64,000 bases of DNA from Musa acuminata AAA Group (GCF_036884655.1 NC_088356.1:13840001-13904000), one strand, 5' to 3'; shown: positions 1 to 10,634, numbered from the stretch's first letter. Notes: generated by a model not told the origin, from the letters alone. Translations and numbers: made by a program.

Positions 1-962
1 TACATAAAACTGGCCCAGCCCTGACCCATGGACTAGTCATAGCATATACCCATTAACAACATATATGAAAACATAATAATGCATTAAAAGATAGATGAGG
101 AGAAAAACTTTAATACAAAGAAATAACATTCTCAATTTGACTAGAAATCATAAGACATTAAAAGAGGGACTAGGAGATAAGTTTTAACACAAGGAAATAG
201 CTTTCTAAATTCAAAAAAAATTATGTTTTCAACACATAAAATTTCAACATATTCTAGTTATATTTTAAATCATTCAGAATAATATATTTTAAATTTCAGA
301 TCAAAGAATATCAAAAAGGGATTTTAGATAACATATTCTAGTCTAACAAGATTTTAATCCAAATAAGATTAAAGATAAACTGTAATACAGAAAATATATC
401 ATATAAAACATATACCTTTTTAACATATTTAATTCTATAATAAAAACCTCAATCATGGGTCAAAGAATATTATGAAAACTTTAACTGATTATTTTAATAC
501 AAAAAAATTTGACATTTAAAGAATTGATACACATTTTTCAAACTATAAAACTTTCAACATTTAAAGAATCAAAATAAAAGCTAAAACTTTTAAGAAAGGT
601 AGGGAAACCTACCTCTTGTCAACAGGGTGTAACTCCTCGTTCTCTTGTCAACAGGGTGTAACTCCTCGTTCCTCCCGCTGCCAGGCTCGACTAGGTGAGG
701 AACGAAGGAGAGAAATCCCTCCCTTTAAATAGGAGGAGGTGAGCCTCTATTAAGGGAAATAAATTTTAATTTTCGTATTTATTTAATATAAATTATTTTC
801 ATTTAATATACTAACAAATATGATATCATCATATTTGGAATACTTACTAGTTATTTCCTTAATTCATATCAACAAACAAGAAAGTAGATTAAGATTTCCT
901 TAAATTTTAATAAGTAAGGAAAGAAAATCAATTCATAACTTAAAATATTTGATATGATTACA
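1..962 (-). repeat. G1 3' LTR, truncated by window edge
   Basis: This is the U3-side half of the 3' LTR; on the minus strand it begins TGTAATCATATC at 962, directly after the polypurine tract. It aligns base for base with 6669-7634. It holds a TATA-like element near 723-730 and the same 29-bp duplication as the other LTR. About 1 kb of the LTR lies beyond base 1. Confidence 0.93.
613..670. repeat. 29-bp tandem duplication in G1 LTR (left copy)
   Basis: Two adjacent copies (613-641 and 642-670) of a 29-base unit beginning CTCTTGTCAACAGGGTG. The same duplication is at 7282-7339 in the other LTR, so it predates this insertion. It lies about 50-110 bp downstream of the TATA-like element on the minus strand, in the expected early transcribed region. 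Confidence 0.9.
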
Positions 963-975
963 TTTCTCCCCTCCT
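963..975 (-). other. G1 polypurine tract
   Basis: On the minus strand AGGAGGGGAGAAA runs directly into the LTR start TGTAATC. This is the expected position and composition of the plus-strand DNA priming site. Confidence 0.9.
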
Positions 976-1007
976 ATAGGAAATTTGGTCCCCAAATTTA
1001 GCTTACC

Positions 1008-1180
1008 TTAATAGAATAGATGAGAATACTGCTCTCTCATATCTTCTTCTCTTTCCCACGTTGCCTCTTGGTCTGAATGATGTTGCCAACAAATCTTTAC
1101 CAAAGGTATAATTTTGTTCCTTAGAACATGTTCTTTTCTTTCCAAGATCTGGGTTGGTTGTTCTCCAAAAGTAGCATCGA
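1008..1180 (-). pseudogene. G1 chromodomain (frameshifted end of pol)
   Basis: After a one-base frameshift around 1170-1185 the minus strand reads on in another frame through a chromodomain: VLRNKIIPLVKICWQHH, then ATWEREEDMREQYSHLF and a TAA stop at 1008-1010. The aromatic and acidic residues (W in ICWQHH, W-E in ATWERE) are those expected of the chromodomains that close plant chromovirus integrases and are thought to steer integration to heterochromatin. It follows the integrase directly. In the main pol frame translation runs off at 1121, so this domain is not fused to the integrase in this copy. Confidence 0.85.
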
Positions 1181-2236
1181 TATTACATGTGATGGATCCC
1201 TGATATATCTTCGAAGCATAGACACATGGAATACATCATGGATGCCATCCAAAGCCGGGGGTAATGCCAATCTGTATGCCACAGGCCCAACCTTTTGTAA
1301 GATATCAAATGGGCCGATAAATCTTGAGAATAACTTCCCTCTTTGACCAAACCTCATAACTCCCTTAGTTGGTGACACTTTTAAGAAAACATGCTCACCA
1401 ACTTCAAACTCTAGATCTCTTCGCCTTCGATCTGCATAACTTTTCTGACGACTTTGAGCTATTAATAATCTTTGACGTATAATTCGAATATTACCAGCAT
1501 CTTTTTGAATTAATTGAGGCCCCAAAAGTTTCCGTTCTCCTACCTCATCCCAATATACAGGTGATCTGCACTTTCTTTCATAAAGAGCTTCAAATGGAGC
1601 CATCTGTATACTAGAGTGGTAACTATTATTATAAGAAAACTCAATTAGATGTAAGTGCATATCCCAACTCCCACCAAAGTCCAAAGCACATGCTCTTAAG
1701 AGATCTTCAAGAGTTTGTATTGTTCTTTCAGATTGACCATCAGTTTGGGGGTGAAAGGCTGTACTAAACTTTAACTGCGTGCCCAAAGATTTTTGTAGAC
1801 TTCCCCAAAATTTAGAGGTGAATCTTGGATCTCTATCTGAAATAATGCTAACTGGCACCCCATGATATCGAATGATTTCCTTAATATATAAGCTTGCTAG
1901 TTTATCCAATGAATACTTCTTGTTAATAGGAAGGAAGTGAGCAGATTTAGTAAGTCTGTCTACTATTACCCAAATTCCGTCATATCCTTTCACAGTCTTG
2001 GGTAATCCTGTCACAAAATCTATAGTGACTTGCTCCCACTTCCATTCAGGAATCGAAATCCTTTGCAACTTTCCCGCAGGTACTCGATGTTCTATCTTCA
2101 CCTGTTGACATATCAGACATTTAGAAACAAACTCTGCTATATCTCTCTTCATACCACGCCACCAATAGTTTTGGCGTAAATCTCGATACATCTTAGTAGT
2201 TCCGGGATGGATATTAAATTTTGATCTATGTGCCTC
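1121..2236 (-). pseudogene. G1 integrase region of pol
   Basis: The minus strand encodes a gypsy integrase that would insert the cDNA into the chromosome. The N-terminal zinc-binding part ends in CLICQQVK near 2110. The core shows the first acidic residue in VTIDFVTGLPK, the second in ISDRDPRF, and the glutamate in QSERTIQTLEDLL, so the DDE triad is present. The C-terminal GPF..V motif region and VFHVSMLRRYIRDPSH follow, as is usual before a chromodomain. It lies in the same frame as RNase H upstream but is cut off from it by an in-frame TAG at 2237-2239. This part itself has no internal stop until the frameshift near 1175. Confidence 0.92.
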
Positions 2237-2857
2237 CTATAATAATTGCATCTTTACTGGATGGCCTTCGGGAACACAAAGTCGATTGTGGAATGTAATA
2301 GAGCCATCTTCGGCTTGGAGGAATTCAGGTCTAGATCCTTGAGCTATTTCCTTAACTATCATTTGAAGATATGTATCTTCCTTTTGACCTTCTTTAACCT
2401 TTTCCACCAAAAATAATTGTGCCATCAAACACACAAGAAAACCTTTATTTGTCTCCGATAAAAGTTTAAGATTTAAGTCTGCTAACTCCGTCATCATAGA
2501 ATTCTTTTGAATATTTATATAGGCTATAAGACTATAGGTATTTCTGCTTAAGGCATCAGCAACTACATTAACTTTCCCGGGATGGTAGTTGATATTAAAA
2601 TCATAATCCTTTAGAAAGTCCAACCACCTTCTTTGTCTCATATTTAAATCTTTCTGTGTAAAAATATATTTGAGACTCTTATGATCTGTGAAGATTTCGA
2701 AAGTCTGTCCATAGAGATAATGCCTCCAAATTTTCAGTGCAAAAATGATAGCTGCTAGCTCTAAGTCATGAGTAGGATAGTTCTTTTCATGAGGCTTGAA
2801 TTGCCTCGATGCATAAGCAACTACCCTCTCGTTTTGCATTAGAACGCAACCAAGCCC
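2237..2857 (-). pseudogene. G1 RNase H region of pol
   Basis: Minus-strand RNase H segment that would degrade the RNA strand of the RNA-DNA hybrid. Visible motifs are [20 protein letters not shown] at the start, [14 protein letters not shown], the linker [21 protein letters not shown], and VVADALSR. It shares the frame of the reverse transcriptase before it and the integrase after it. It is bounded by nonsense codons: TAA at 2858-2860 and TAG at 2237-2239. Comparison with the family suggests lysine or glutamate codons at those places, so each break is probably a single base change. Confidence 0.92.
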
Positions 2858-3589
2858 TTATAGAGAGGCATCACTATACACTACAAAACCTTCTCCCCCT
2901 AAAGGAATCACCAAGATAGGAGCACTGGTTAATTTCTTCTTCAATTCTTGAAAACTTTGTTGACATTTATCATCCCACATGAATTTTATGTTCTTTTGTG
3001 TCAACTTAGTCAATGGTGCTGTTATTTTTGAAAAGCCTTCTACTAATCTTTTATAGTATCCAGCCAAACCCAAGAAGCTTCTAATCTCTGAAACATTAGA
3101 AGGCTGCTTCCATTTTATCACAGCTTCAATCTTGTGAGGGTCAATAGATATACCAGCGCTCGAAATTACATGACCGAGAAACATAATTTCATTGAGCCAA
3201 AAGTTACACTTACTTAACTTGGCATATAGTTTCTCTCGCCTTAGAACTTCCAGAACTGTCTTAAGATGGTGTTCATGCTCTGCTATGCTTTTGCAGTAGA
3301 TCAAGATATCATCAATAAACACAATTACAAATTTATCAAGATAAGGGTGGAACACCCTATTCATAAGATCCATGAAGGCAGTCGGTGCATTTGTGAGTCC
3401 AAAAGGCATTACTAAGAATTCATAATGACCATATCTTGTTCTAAAGGCAGTTTTCTGTATGTCTCCTTCCCTTATCTTCAGTTGATGATACCCGGACCTC
3501 AAATCAATCTTTGAGTATACCCGAGTACCTTGAAGTTGATCAAACAGGTCATCTATTTGGGGAAGAGGATATTTATTCTTTATGGTCAC
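2858..3589 (-). pseudogene. G1 reverse transcriptase palm to connection
   Basis: Minus-strand reverse transcriptase core. Visible are [35 protein letters not shown], the catalytic FIDDILIY (the family's x-x-D-D box), [11 protein letters not shown] and the thumb region [14 protein letters not shown]. The catalytic aspartates are intact. It continues in frame from the fingers segment upstream, interrupted by TAA at 3590-3592, and ends at another TAA at 2858-2860 just as RNase H begins (VVYSDASL). Apart from these two stops the domain looks complete. Confidence 0.94.
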
Positions 3590-4399
3590 TTAGTTGAGCT
3601 GTCTATAATCGATGCATAGTCGCATAGATCCATCTTTCTTCTTCACAAATAGGACAAGGGCACCCCAAGGTGATACACTAGGTCGAATAAAACCCTTGTC
3701 CAAAAGCTCTTGGATCTGTTTCTTTAACTCCTCCAACTCAATTGGTGTCATTCTATACGGAGGTTTAGAAATGGGTGCAGTACCAGGTAGAAGATCAATT
3801 GTAAATTCAATCTGTCTATTTGGTGGTAGTGCAAGTAGATCTTCAGGAAAAACATCTGGAAAATCCCGTACAATGGGGATGTCCTTTAATATTGGCTTCT
3901 TAGATTCTTCTCCAGAAATAAAGGCCAAGTATCCTTGACATCCCTTCAGTAATAGTTGGGTAGCACTCAAGGCTGAAATAATAGAAGGGAACTTTTCTTG
4001 AATCCCAATTAACTTGAAAGGTGGTTGATCTAGAGGTGAGAAAGTAACAGTCTTCCGAAAACAATCGACACTTGCATGGTATGCTGAAAGCCAGTCCATA
4101 CCCAAGATAGCATCGAAATCTTGAAATTCTAGTAGAATAAGATCTACTAGCAAATCGTGGCTTTCAATAGTAATAACACAGTTTCTATATATCTGATCAA
4201 CTATCAAAGAGTTTCCAACTGGTGTTACAACCATTAATGCATTATTCATTGTCTCATGATTCTTATGCAGTTTCATAGCAAAATAGGGTGATATAAAAGA
4301 ATGCGTAGAACCAGAATCAATAAGCACAAATGCTGTCATACCACAGAGTGTGATGATACCTTTAATAATAGATCCCGAGGCTTCAACATCTTGATGAGT
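3590..4399 (-). pseudogene. G1 protease and reverse transcriptase fingers
   Basis: In the gag frame with no break, the minus strand continues into a retropepsin-type aspartic protease with the active-site motif [13 protein letters not shown] near 4310 and later ILGMDWL near 4105. After a linker with [16 protein letters not shown] comes the start of reverse transcriptase: [39 protein letters not shown] and [14 protein letters not shown] then replaces what the family usually has as lysine (3590-3592). The protease would cleave the Gag-Pol polyprotein inside the particle. Confidence 0.92.
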
Positions 4400-5572
4400 C
4401 AGTGCGTAGACTCTTGCCTGTCCTTCCTCTCTAGGTCGTAGCTGTTGTTGTCCAGTTGTTTGGGGTGGAGCTCGGCGTTGATGTTGCTTCCGTGGGCAAT
4501 CTTTCGACATGTGCCCCGGTTGTTGACAATAAAAACATACGCGTTGTCCCATGGGGCATGAGGTGGAAACATGATCTGTCTTTCCATAGAAATAACATCT
4601 TATAACAACTTGATTGTTAGGAGCTCCTGCTTGTTGATGCCCAAACTGTTTGTCTTTTCCTTTCTTTGAGGGTCCAGCATATGATCCCCCATACATAAAT
4701 GGTGTAGCACTAAAAGGTCGCTTTCGATCCTTTGCTTGTTGTAATTCATTATCCAATTTCTCTACCACCAAAGCTCGATTTAACACTTCAGCATATGTTG
4801 GTAAAATCAGTACTGTAACGAACTTTCTAATTGATGATCGAAGTCCCCTTTCAAAGTGACGAGCTCTTTGACTTTCATTAAAAGCAATATGTGGAGATAA
4901 CTGAGCCAACTCAGTGAAATGATGATCATATTCCATTACAGTTCTATTTCCTTGGTGGATGCTAAGGAACTCTTGTTGTTTCTCAAAGCGAACTGAATCA
5001 GGAAAGAACTGCTCATAAAATGCATCTTTAAACTACTCCCAAGTTACCATATTACCTCCTGCCTCTAACATCCTCCTTTTTGAGGTCCACCAAGTGTCTG
5101 CCTTCCCTTCCAAAATGAAAGAAGCGAAAGGCACTTTTTGATTTTCCCTACATTCGATAGCTTCGAATGTCTTTTCCACTTGACGAATCCAACGTTCAGC
5201 AAAGATTGGATCTGGCTTGCCCTAAAAAATTAGTGGTCCCAATCTCTTAAAGTGATCTAAGGTATTATTCCTACCTCGTGGAATTTCATCTCGTTCCTCC
5301 TGACGCTCAAAGTATCCCCTAATAGCATTGAGGACTCCGTGTACGTCATCTTGAGCATTGACAGGTGCTGGGGCATGAGGGGCATTCTGCGAAGTCGGAG
5401 AAGCTGGCCCATAATTAGTGATAGGTGTACGAGAGGACTGAGTTTGCTCTACGATGCGTGGAGCTTCCAAGTTATTATTTCTTTGAACACCTCTTCGAGT
5501 GCGTAGACCAATAGCATTGCGGCCATGAGCACCCCGAGTGATAGGACCACTAATTTCTGGAATTGGCTCCAT
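4400..5572 (-). pseudogene. G1 gag (capsid and zinc knuckle)
   Basis: Minus-strand gag opens at a true ATG at 5572, 79 bases past the primer-binding site. An N-terminal Ala/Pro/Arg-rich stretch is followed by the retrotransposon capsid domain ([41 protein letters not shown]). A degenerate zinc finger ([14 protein letters not shown]) precedes a normal CCHC knuckle, [14 protein letters not shown], near 4525-4480. Two in-frame TAG stops break it, at 5222-5224 and 5033-5035, where relatives usually have Lys and Glu. Gag, protease and RT share one frame, as in many chromoviruses. The protein would form the particle and bind the RNA. Confidence 0.92.
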
Positions 5573-5650
5573 TACTCCTATAATAGGTTAAAGACAATCA
5601 TTGGTTAAAGTCAATCAAGGGACCTAATACACCTACAGGCCCTAGACCAT

Positions 5651-5662
5651 GCTCTGATACCA
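5651..5662 (-). other. G1 primer-binding site (initiator tRNA-Met)
   Basis: Reverse complement is exactly TGGTATCAGAGC, the standard plant iMet primer site. It starts 7 bases after the presumed LTR end (TGACA at 5674-5670). Confidence 0.93.
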
Positions 5663-6020
5663 TAAAAGATGTCACATCCTGGATTTTTTTTTTTTTCCAC
5701 ACAGGCCAAATAGATAAACATCACTTTATTCATCATCTATAACCATTTATTACAATTCATTTATTCATCAAATTATAAATAGAAAAGTAAACATAGTGAT
5801 GTTAACTTCAAGAGTCATCCAAGTGGCTCTACCTAACGGTAGAGGAAGGTCCGCTCTCCACTGGAATCCGATTTAGTACTAGAGGGAGGCTGTTCTGAAA
5901 ATAAAAAACAAGAAAATTCAGCAACGCTGAGTAGGAACCCCAAAAGTCAAATCAATATAAATACATGACCAAAATTCAATCAATCATCCCATTGACGTAT
6001 ATCAAATACCCGAAGGAGCA

Positions 6021-6180
6021 CTCCCCCAACAGCGGATGGAGAGGCTTTATCCTACGGGATGAGTTTGTGATCTCCCAACAGCGGATGGAGGCAAACTCAT
6101 ATCACACTCCCAACAGCGGATGGAGTGGTGTCCCACACCCGCCAAAGTGGGGACACGTTCCTCCCAACATCGGATGGAGG
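6021..6180. repeat. Four spaced copies of a 19-mer in G1 LTR
   Basis: CTCCCAACAGCGGATGGAG occurs at about 6021-6041 (one or two extra C), 6072-6090, 6107-6125 and 6161-6179 (one change, AGC to ATC). Spacing is 35-55 bp. The copies lie in the transcribed part of the LTR. Confidence 0.85.
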
Positions 6181-7281
6181 AACCGTCCAGCCGCCACGTC
6201 TGACAGCCCGCTAATCCCCGAAGGGAATCGCCCTACCTGCCCTTGGCAGGGAAATAACATAATCTCACACTAGTCATGTCCATATAGGGATGAAATAACA
6301 CATTTAAACATTTCTTTCAAATATCATCAATACCAAATAATATAAATTAGCCCTCAATTGACTTGAACTCTAGTTCAATTGATCCAATTGAACTCAATTT
6401 ACTAGGATCTAACTGAACCGATCTCTGATCCTTATTTAACTGGTCTGGAACCACCCTAGACTAGTATAATTTGGATTAGATTAGGTTTAATTTAGGTTAA
6501 ACTAACTTGAATAAGTCAATTAATTTGGAATCACCCTGAATTGATCTAGACTAATCAAGCCTAGTTTAGTTCAATCAATACTTGGGCTTAAATCCAACAA
6601 TAATATTGAGCTAGATTAAGCCAGCTCATCTACTAGTCATGTGCATTATACATGATTGAGCATGCATTACATAAAACTGGCCCAGCCCTGACCCATGGAC
6701 TAGTCATAGCATATACCCATTAACAACATATATGAAAACATAATAATGCATTAAAAGATAGATGAGGAGAAAAGCTTTAATACAAAGAAATAACATTCTC
6801 AATTTGACTAGAAATCATAAGACATTAAAAGAGGGACTAGGAGATAAGTTTTAACACAAGGAAATAACTTTCTAAATTCAAATAAAAATCATGTTTTCAA
6901 CACATAAAATTTCAACATATTCTAGTCATATTTTAAATCATTCAGAATAATATATTTTAAATTTCAGATCAAAGAATATCAAAAAGGGATTTTAGATAAC
7001 ATATTCTAGTCTAACAAGATTTTAATCCAAATAAGATTAAAGATAAACTGTAATACAGAAAATATATCATATAAAACATATACCTTTTTAACATATTTAA
7101 TTCTATAATAAAAACCTCAATCATTGGTCAAAGAATATTATGAAAACTTTAACTGATTATTTTAATACAAAAAAAAATTGACATTTAAAGAATTGATACA
7201 CATTTTTCAAACTATAAAACTTTCAACATTTAAAGAATCAAAATAAAAGCTAAAACTTTTAAGAAAGGTAGGGAAACCTAC

Positions 7282-7339
7282 CTCTTGTCAACAGGGTGTA
7301 ACTCCTCATTCTCTTGTCAACAGGGTGTAACTCCTCGTT
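7282..7339. repeat. 29-bp tandem duplication in G1 LTR (right copy)
   Basis: Units 7282-7310 and 7311-7339, identical but for one base (CGTT to CATT in the first). Same element as at 613-670. Confidence 0.9.
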
Positions 7340-7392
7340 CCTCCCGTTGCCAGGCTCGACTAGGTGAGGAACGAAGGAGAGAAATCCCTCCC

Positions 7393-7400
7393 TTTAAATA
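7393..7400 (-). promoter_or_regulatory. G1 LTR TATA-like box
   Basis: Minus strand reads TATTTAAA in a GC-richer setting. By analogy with plant LTR promoters, transcription would start about 30 bases downstream, near 7360. Confidence 0.55.
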
Positions 7401-8250
7401 GGAGGAGGTGAGCCTCTATTAAGGGAAATAAATTTTAATTTTCATATTTATTTAATATAAATTATTTTTATTTAATATACTAACAAATATGATATCATCA
7501 TATTTGGAATACTTACTAGTTATTTCCTTAATTCATATCAACAAACAAGGAAGTAGATTAAGATTTCCTTAAATTATAATAACAAGTAAGGAAAGAAAAT
7601 CAATTCATAACTTAAAATATTTGATATGATTACAGATCCGCTTATGGAATACTGAATAATTGATGATGCCTTATTGTCAGATAGTGATTCTATAGTCCCA
7701 GTGGTATATCTGGTCCTTACACTTGAGACACCAAGGATGTCCTGTATGAGTGCTCCACTCTTTGATACCGGATTTATATGTTTGGATGTCCCAAATCTAG
7801 CACAATCGGTTATCGGGAGTGGTAGTCAACCTTACGAAGGCTATTGAGTGTCGATAGAGGATCATTTACTCTTTGTGTTATGAGAGGAGTCTCATATGTT
7901 CTTGCTCAGACAAATCCCTAACAAGGGTTATTTGGATTGAGAGAGAAAGAGTTTTCTGGGAGAATCCGATTAGAGCGAGACTCGAGTAGAAACCGTATAA
8001 GTCTGACACCACCATGCCCGGTATATGGTCTTTGGGATATTAGATGGATGAGGGACTATAGGTACATGGTAACTAAGGACAGATAGGTCCAATGGATTGG
8101 ATTACCCTGTATCGTTTAAGGACTGCGGCGTAGTAGCCTAGTACGTCCGTAGTCGATGAGTCGAGTGAATTATTATGGAGATAATAATTCACTGAGCCAA
8201 AAAGAAGTTCTAACAAGTATGACTTATGGCCAGCTCGATATTGGGCCTAG

Positions 8251-8255
8251 AGGGT
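8251..8255. repeat. Target-site duplication AGGGT (left)
   Basis: AGGGT here and at 10380-10384 flank the solo LTR 8256-10379. The empty site is seen in the other B LTR copy as one continuous sequence (near 42265). Confidence 0.92.
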
Positions 8256-8278
8256 TGTTAGGATCGAGAGCACTAAGA

Positions 8279-8294
8279 GGGGGGGGGGGGGGGG
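8279..8294. repeat. Poly-G run inside LTR hairpin
   Basis: Sixteen G in a row between GCACTAAGA and TGAATTAGTGC. It corresponds to 7-10 C in the plus-oriented copies at 13365, 18921 and 44727. Confidence 0.9.
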
Positions 8295-8388
8295 TGAATT
8301 AGTGCAGCGGAAATCTTACAGCGATTTAAAACCAAAACCTGCGTTCGTTCAATAAAAACTATTATGATGCAAAAACTAATTCTTAGTT

Positions 8389-8775
8389 TGTATCTAAGTG
8401 CAGTTTGCGTCTAAGCGCAGATTGCGTCTAAGCGCAGTTTGCGTCTAAACACAGTTTGCGTCCAAGCGCAGTTTGCGTCTAAGCGCAGTTTGCGTTTAAA
8501 CGCAGATTGACGTCTAAACGCAGATTTATGTCTAAACGCAGTTTTACGTCTAAACGCAGTTTTACGTCTAAACGTAGTTTTACGTCTAAACTCAGTTTAC
8601 GTCTAAAACGTCTAAACACAGTTTGGACAATTTTACGTCTAAACGCAATTTTATGTCTAAACGCAGATTTACGTCTAAACACAGATTTACGTCCAAACTC
8701 AGTTTACGTCTAAAACGTCTAAACACAGTTTGAGCAGTTTTACGTCTAAATGCAATTTTACGTCTAGATGCAGTT
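8389..8775. repeat. 17-19 bp minisatellite in A LTR
   Basis: About 20 imperfect copies of a unit close to GTTTGCGTCTAAGCGCA, the reverse complement of the arrays at 12804-13260 and 18514-18812. Open frames through it (for example 8479-8682) only reflect the repeat. Confidence 0.92.
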
Positions 8776-9436
8776 TCAAAGGGAGCTGAACTTTAGAAAC
8801 TGGTTCGTAAGAGCGCAGAAGACAGTTTTGCAGAATCAAGGCGTAAACGTAAACTGCAATGTAAATATCGTACGAAAACACTGGTTTACGTCTGAAAACA
8901 GATTCGGACAGATCAGCACTTAAAGACTTGTTCGTGAAGGCGTAGAAGACAGTTTTGCAGAATTAAAACGTAAGCGTAAACTGTAATGTACGAAAACACC
9001 GATTTACGTCTGAATGCAGATTCGGAAAGAACAGCACTTAGAACTTGTTCGTAAAAGCGCAGAGAGCAGTAGTAATGAAGGAGGTTTGCAGTAAGGATAA
9101 AGTGCTCAAAAGTAAACGCAAACCAGAGATTTAGAGTGGTTCGGTCAGTCTTGACCTACTCCACTTTTGGCTTCCTCCACCGACGAGGTCACCGACGTCA
9201 ACTAGGGGCCTTCCTTCAATAGGCGAAGGCCAAACTGCCCTTTTACAGTTTCTCTCCTTTTGACAGGCTCAGGAGACAACCTTTACAGACCTTTCTCTCC
9301 ACACTTTACAACTGAAAACTTGAAGAACAGAAGGAGGAGACTTAAAGGCTTTACAACACTTTTGAGCTCTTAGAATCACAGAAAAGATCAAGATTTCGGT
9401 GTAGGTCTGTATCTTTTCAGTGCTGAATGGGTGGGG

Positions 9437-9444
9437 AATTTATA
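9437..9444 (-). promoter_or_regulatory. A LTR TATA box (solo copy)
   Basis: Minus strand TATAAATT followed by CCCCACCC, at the position of TATAAATA in the other A LTRs. Confidence 0.6.
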
Positions 9445-9548
9445 GGCCCCAACCCAATTCAAATTTGGAGCTCAAAACAATCTAATCCCGGAATTCTGGG
9501 ATCAGGCGGTTGCACCTCTTGACTGGAGAGGTTGCACCGCCTGGCAGA

Positions 9549-9860
9549 GCTCGAAGACCGAGCTCAGGCGGTGCCACCTCTCTGCCAGGGAGGTTGCACC
9601 GCCCAGTCTTGCTCGAAGACTGAGCTCAGGTGGTGCCACCTCTCTGTCAGGGAGGTTGCACCGCCTAGTCTAGCTCGAAGACTGAGCTCAGGCGGTGCCA
9701 CCTCTCTGTTAGGGAGGTTGCACCGCCCAGTCTAGCTCGAAGACTGAGCTCAGGCGGTGCCACCTCTCTGCTGGGGAGGTTGCACCGCCCAGTCTCGCTG
9801 GAAGGCCTAGCCCAGGTGGTGCCACCTCCTGGCTTGGGCGGTTGCACCTCCTGGTGCAAT
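9549..9860. repeat. 62-bp GC-rich tandem repeat in A LTR
   Basis: GCTCGAAGAC recurs at 9549, 9611, 9673 and 9735, exactly 62 bp apart, with a diverged fifth unit after 9797. Each unit holds an inverted pair of the type GGCGGTGCCACCTC and GGTTGCACCGCC. It lies just upstream of the TATA box on the minus strand (higher coordinates), so it is U3 sequence. The open frames at 9532-9859 are by-products. Confidence 0.9.
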
Positions 9861-10626
9861 CAGGGTCCGAATGGTTCATTCCATTCGGCCCAATTTCAAT
9901 CTTTCAGGGGCCCAATTGCCCCAAGATTAAGCCAATGGGATCACCTCCCATTTTCCAACTTAATCAACGTGCTAACTATGATTAAATCTAAGACAATTTT
10001 TGCAGCTTTGCTTCGGTGCGTCAATCGCTCCTTCCGGTGAGTTTCCGGCGATCTTCCGTCGATCATCCGATGAACCCTCAGTGATGCTCCTGCGGACTTC
10101 CGGCAAACTCCTGGACTTTGCGACGATCCACTTGGCAAGTTCCGACGAGCTTCGCTTGGCAAGCTTCTGGACTTCTCGGATCTATTCTCACAGAACCTCC
10201 GACGACCGTCCGAACTTCCGTCGAACTCTCGAACTCCCAACGTGATCATGAACTTGACTCCGGCGCAACTCCTGCTGCTTGTCTATCTTTCATCGTAGTT
10301 AATCCTGCACACTTATCTCAACACATAGATTATACAACAAATGACAATTGACTTCATCATCAAAATCCGAGATTCAACAAGGGTCACACACATATAGTAG
10401 GCATTACGATGAGTAGAGTTTCAGATATGAGATATCCGTCGGAGGCCCTATCTTATTGGAGATTTAATAAGCCCATAAATTATTGGATCCTATGAATGAG
10501 ATCCAATAAGAGCCCATGAGAGATTATTTGATAGAGATCCACTAATCTAAGAGGCTTGGGTAGTTGGATGAAGATCAAATACCCAATAGGGTAGAATCCA
10601 TTAGGGTTAAGTTGACAGGGGATCTT

Positions 10627-10634
10627 TATAAATA
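10627..10634 (+). promoter_or_regulatory. B LTR TATA box
   Basis: TATAAATA in the second segment of the plus-oriented B LTR. The other B LTR copy has it on the minus strand at 42015-42008. Confidence 0.6.

Larger units (their letters stand above)
1..7634 (-). mobile_element. G1: Ty3/gypsy chromovirus-type LTR retrotransposon, 3' end outside window
   Basis: Read on the minus strand the order is 5' LTR (7634-5670), primer-binding site (5662-5651), gag, protease, reverse transcriptase, RNase H, integrase, chromodomain, polypurine tract (975-963) and 3' LTR (962 to beyond base 1). This domain order is that of Ty3/gypsy. The long LTR (about 1.97 kb) and C-terminal chromodomain fit the Del/Tekay branch of plant chromoviruses, which is an inference. 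Bases 1-962 match 6669-7634 with about 16 differences by eye, so the insertion is fairly recent. Coding is broken by in-frame stops near 5222, 5033, 3590, 2858 and 2237 and a frameshift near 1175. It interrupts a family B LTR that continues at 7635. The left target-site duplication is outside the window. Confidence 0.95.
5670..7634 (-). repeat. G1 5' LTR, complete
   Basis: The outer edge is fixed by comparison with the other LTR (TGTAATC at 7634); the inner edge is set by the primer-binding site and a TG...CA ending at 5670. Length is about 1965 bp. On the minus strand a TATA-like box lies near 7400-7393, so U3 is only about 260 bp and most of the LTR would be R-U5. It includes four scattered copies of a 19-mer (6021-6179) and an open frame at 5965-6273 that I take to be fortuitous. 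The flank at 7635 is family B LTR sequence. Confidence 0.9.
8256..10379 (-). mobile_element. Solo LTR of family A (Sirevirus-like), minus orientation
   Basis: 2124 bp from TGTTAGGATCG to GATTCAACA, with perfect 5-bp target duplications AGGGT on both sides and no internal region, which is the signature of LTR-LTR recombination. It matches, in reverse complement, the LTRs at 10898-13395 and 16608-18953. Inside are a 16-base G run (8279-8294), a minisatellite (8389-8775), a 62-bp GC-rich tandem repeat (9549-9860) and a TATA box (9437-9444). Confidence 0.93.

Noticed and set aside
5965..6273. 102-codon plus-strand frame in the G1 LTR.
   Set aside because: It is antisense to the element and its regular look comes from the four repeated 19-mers.
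8389..8775. Regularly spaced short repeats considered as a CRISPR-like array.
   Set aside because: There are no unique spacers; the unit is continuous and lies in a plant LTR.
8479..8881. Basic, repetitive open frames on both strands (Arg/Leu-rich).
   Set aside because: They only translate the LTR minisatellite; the same occurs at 12597-12806 and 18361-18579.
9532..10351. Overlapping Pro/Gly/Arg-rich frames on both strands, and their counterparts at 11746-12271 and 17456-17981.
   Set aside because: They are products of the GC-rich LTR repeats; no domain, no start context, present on both strands.
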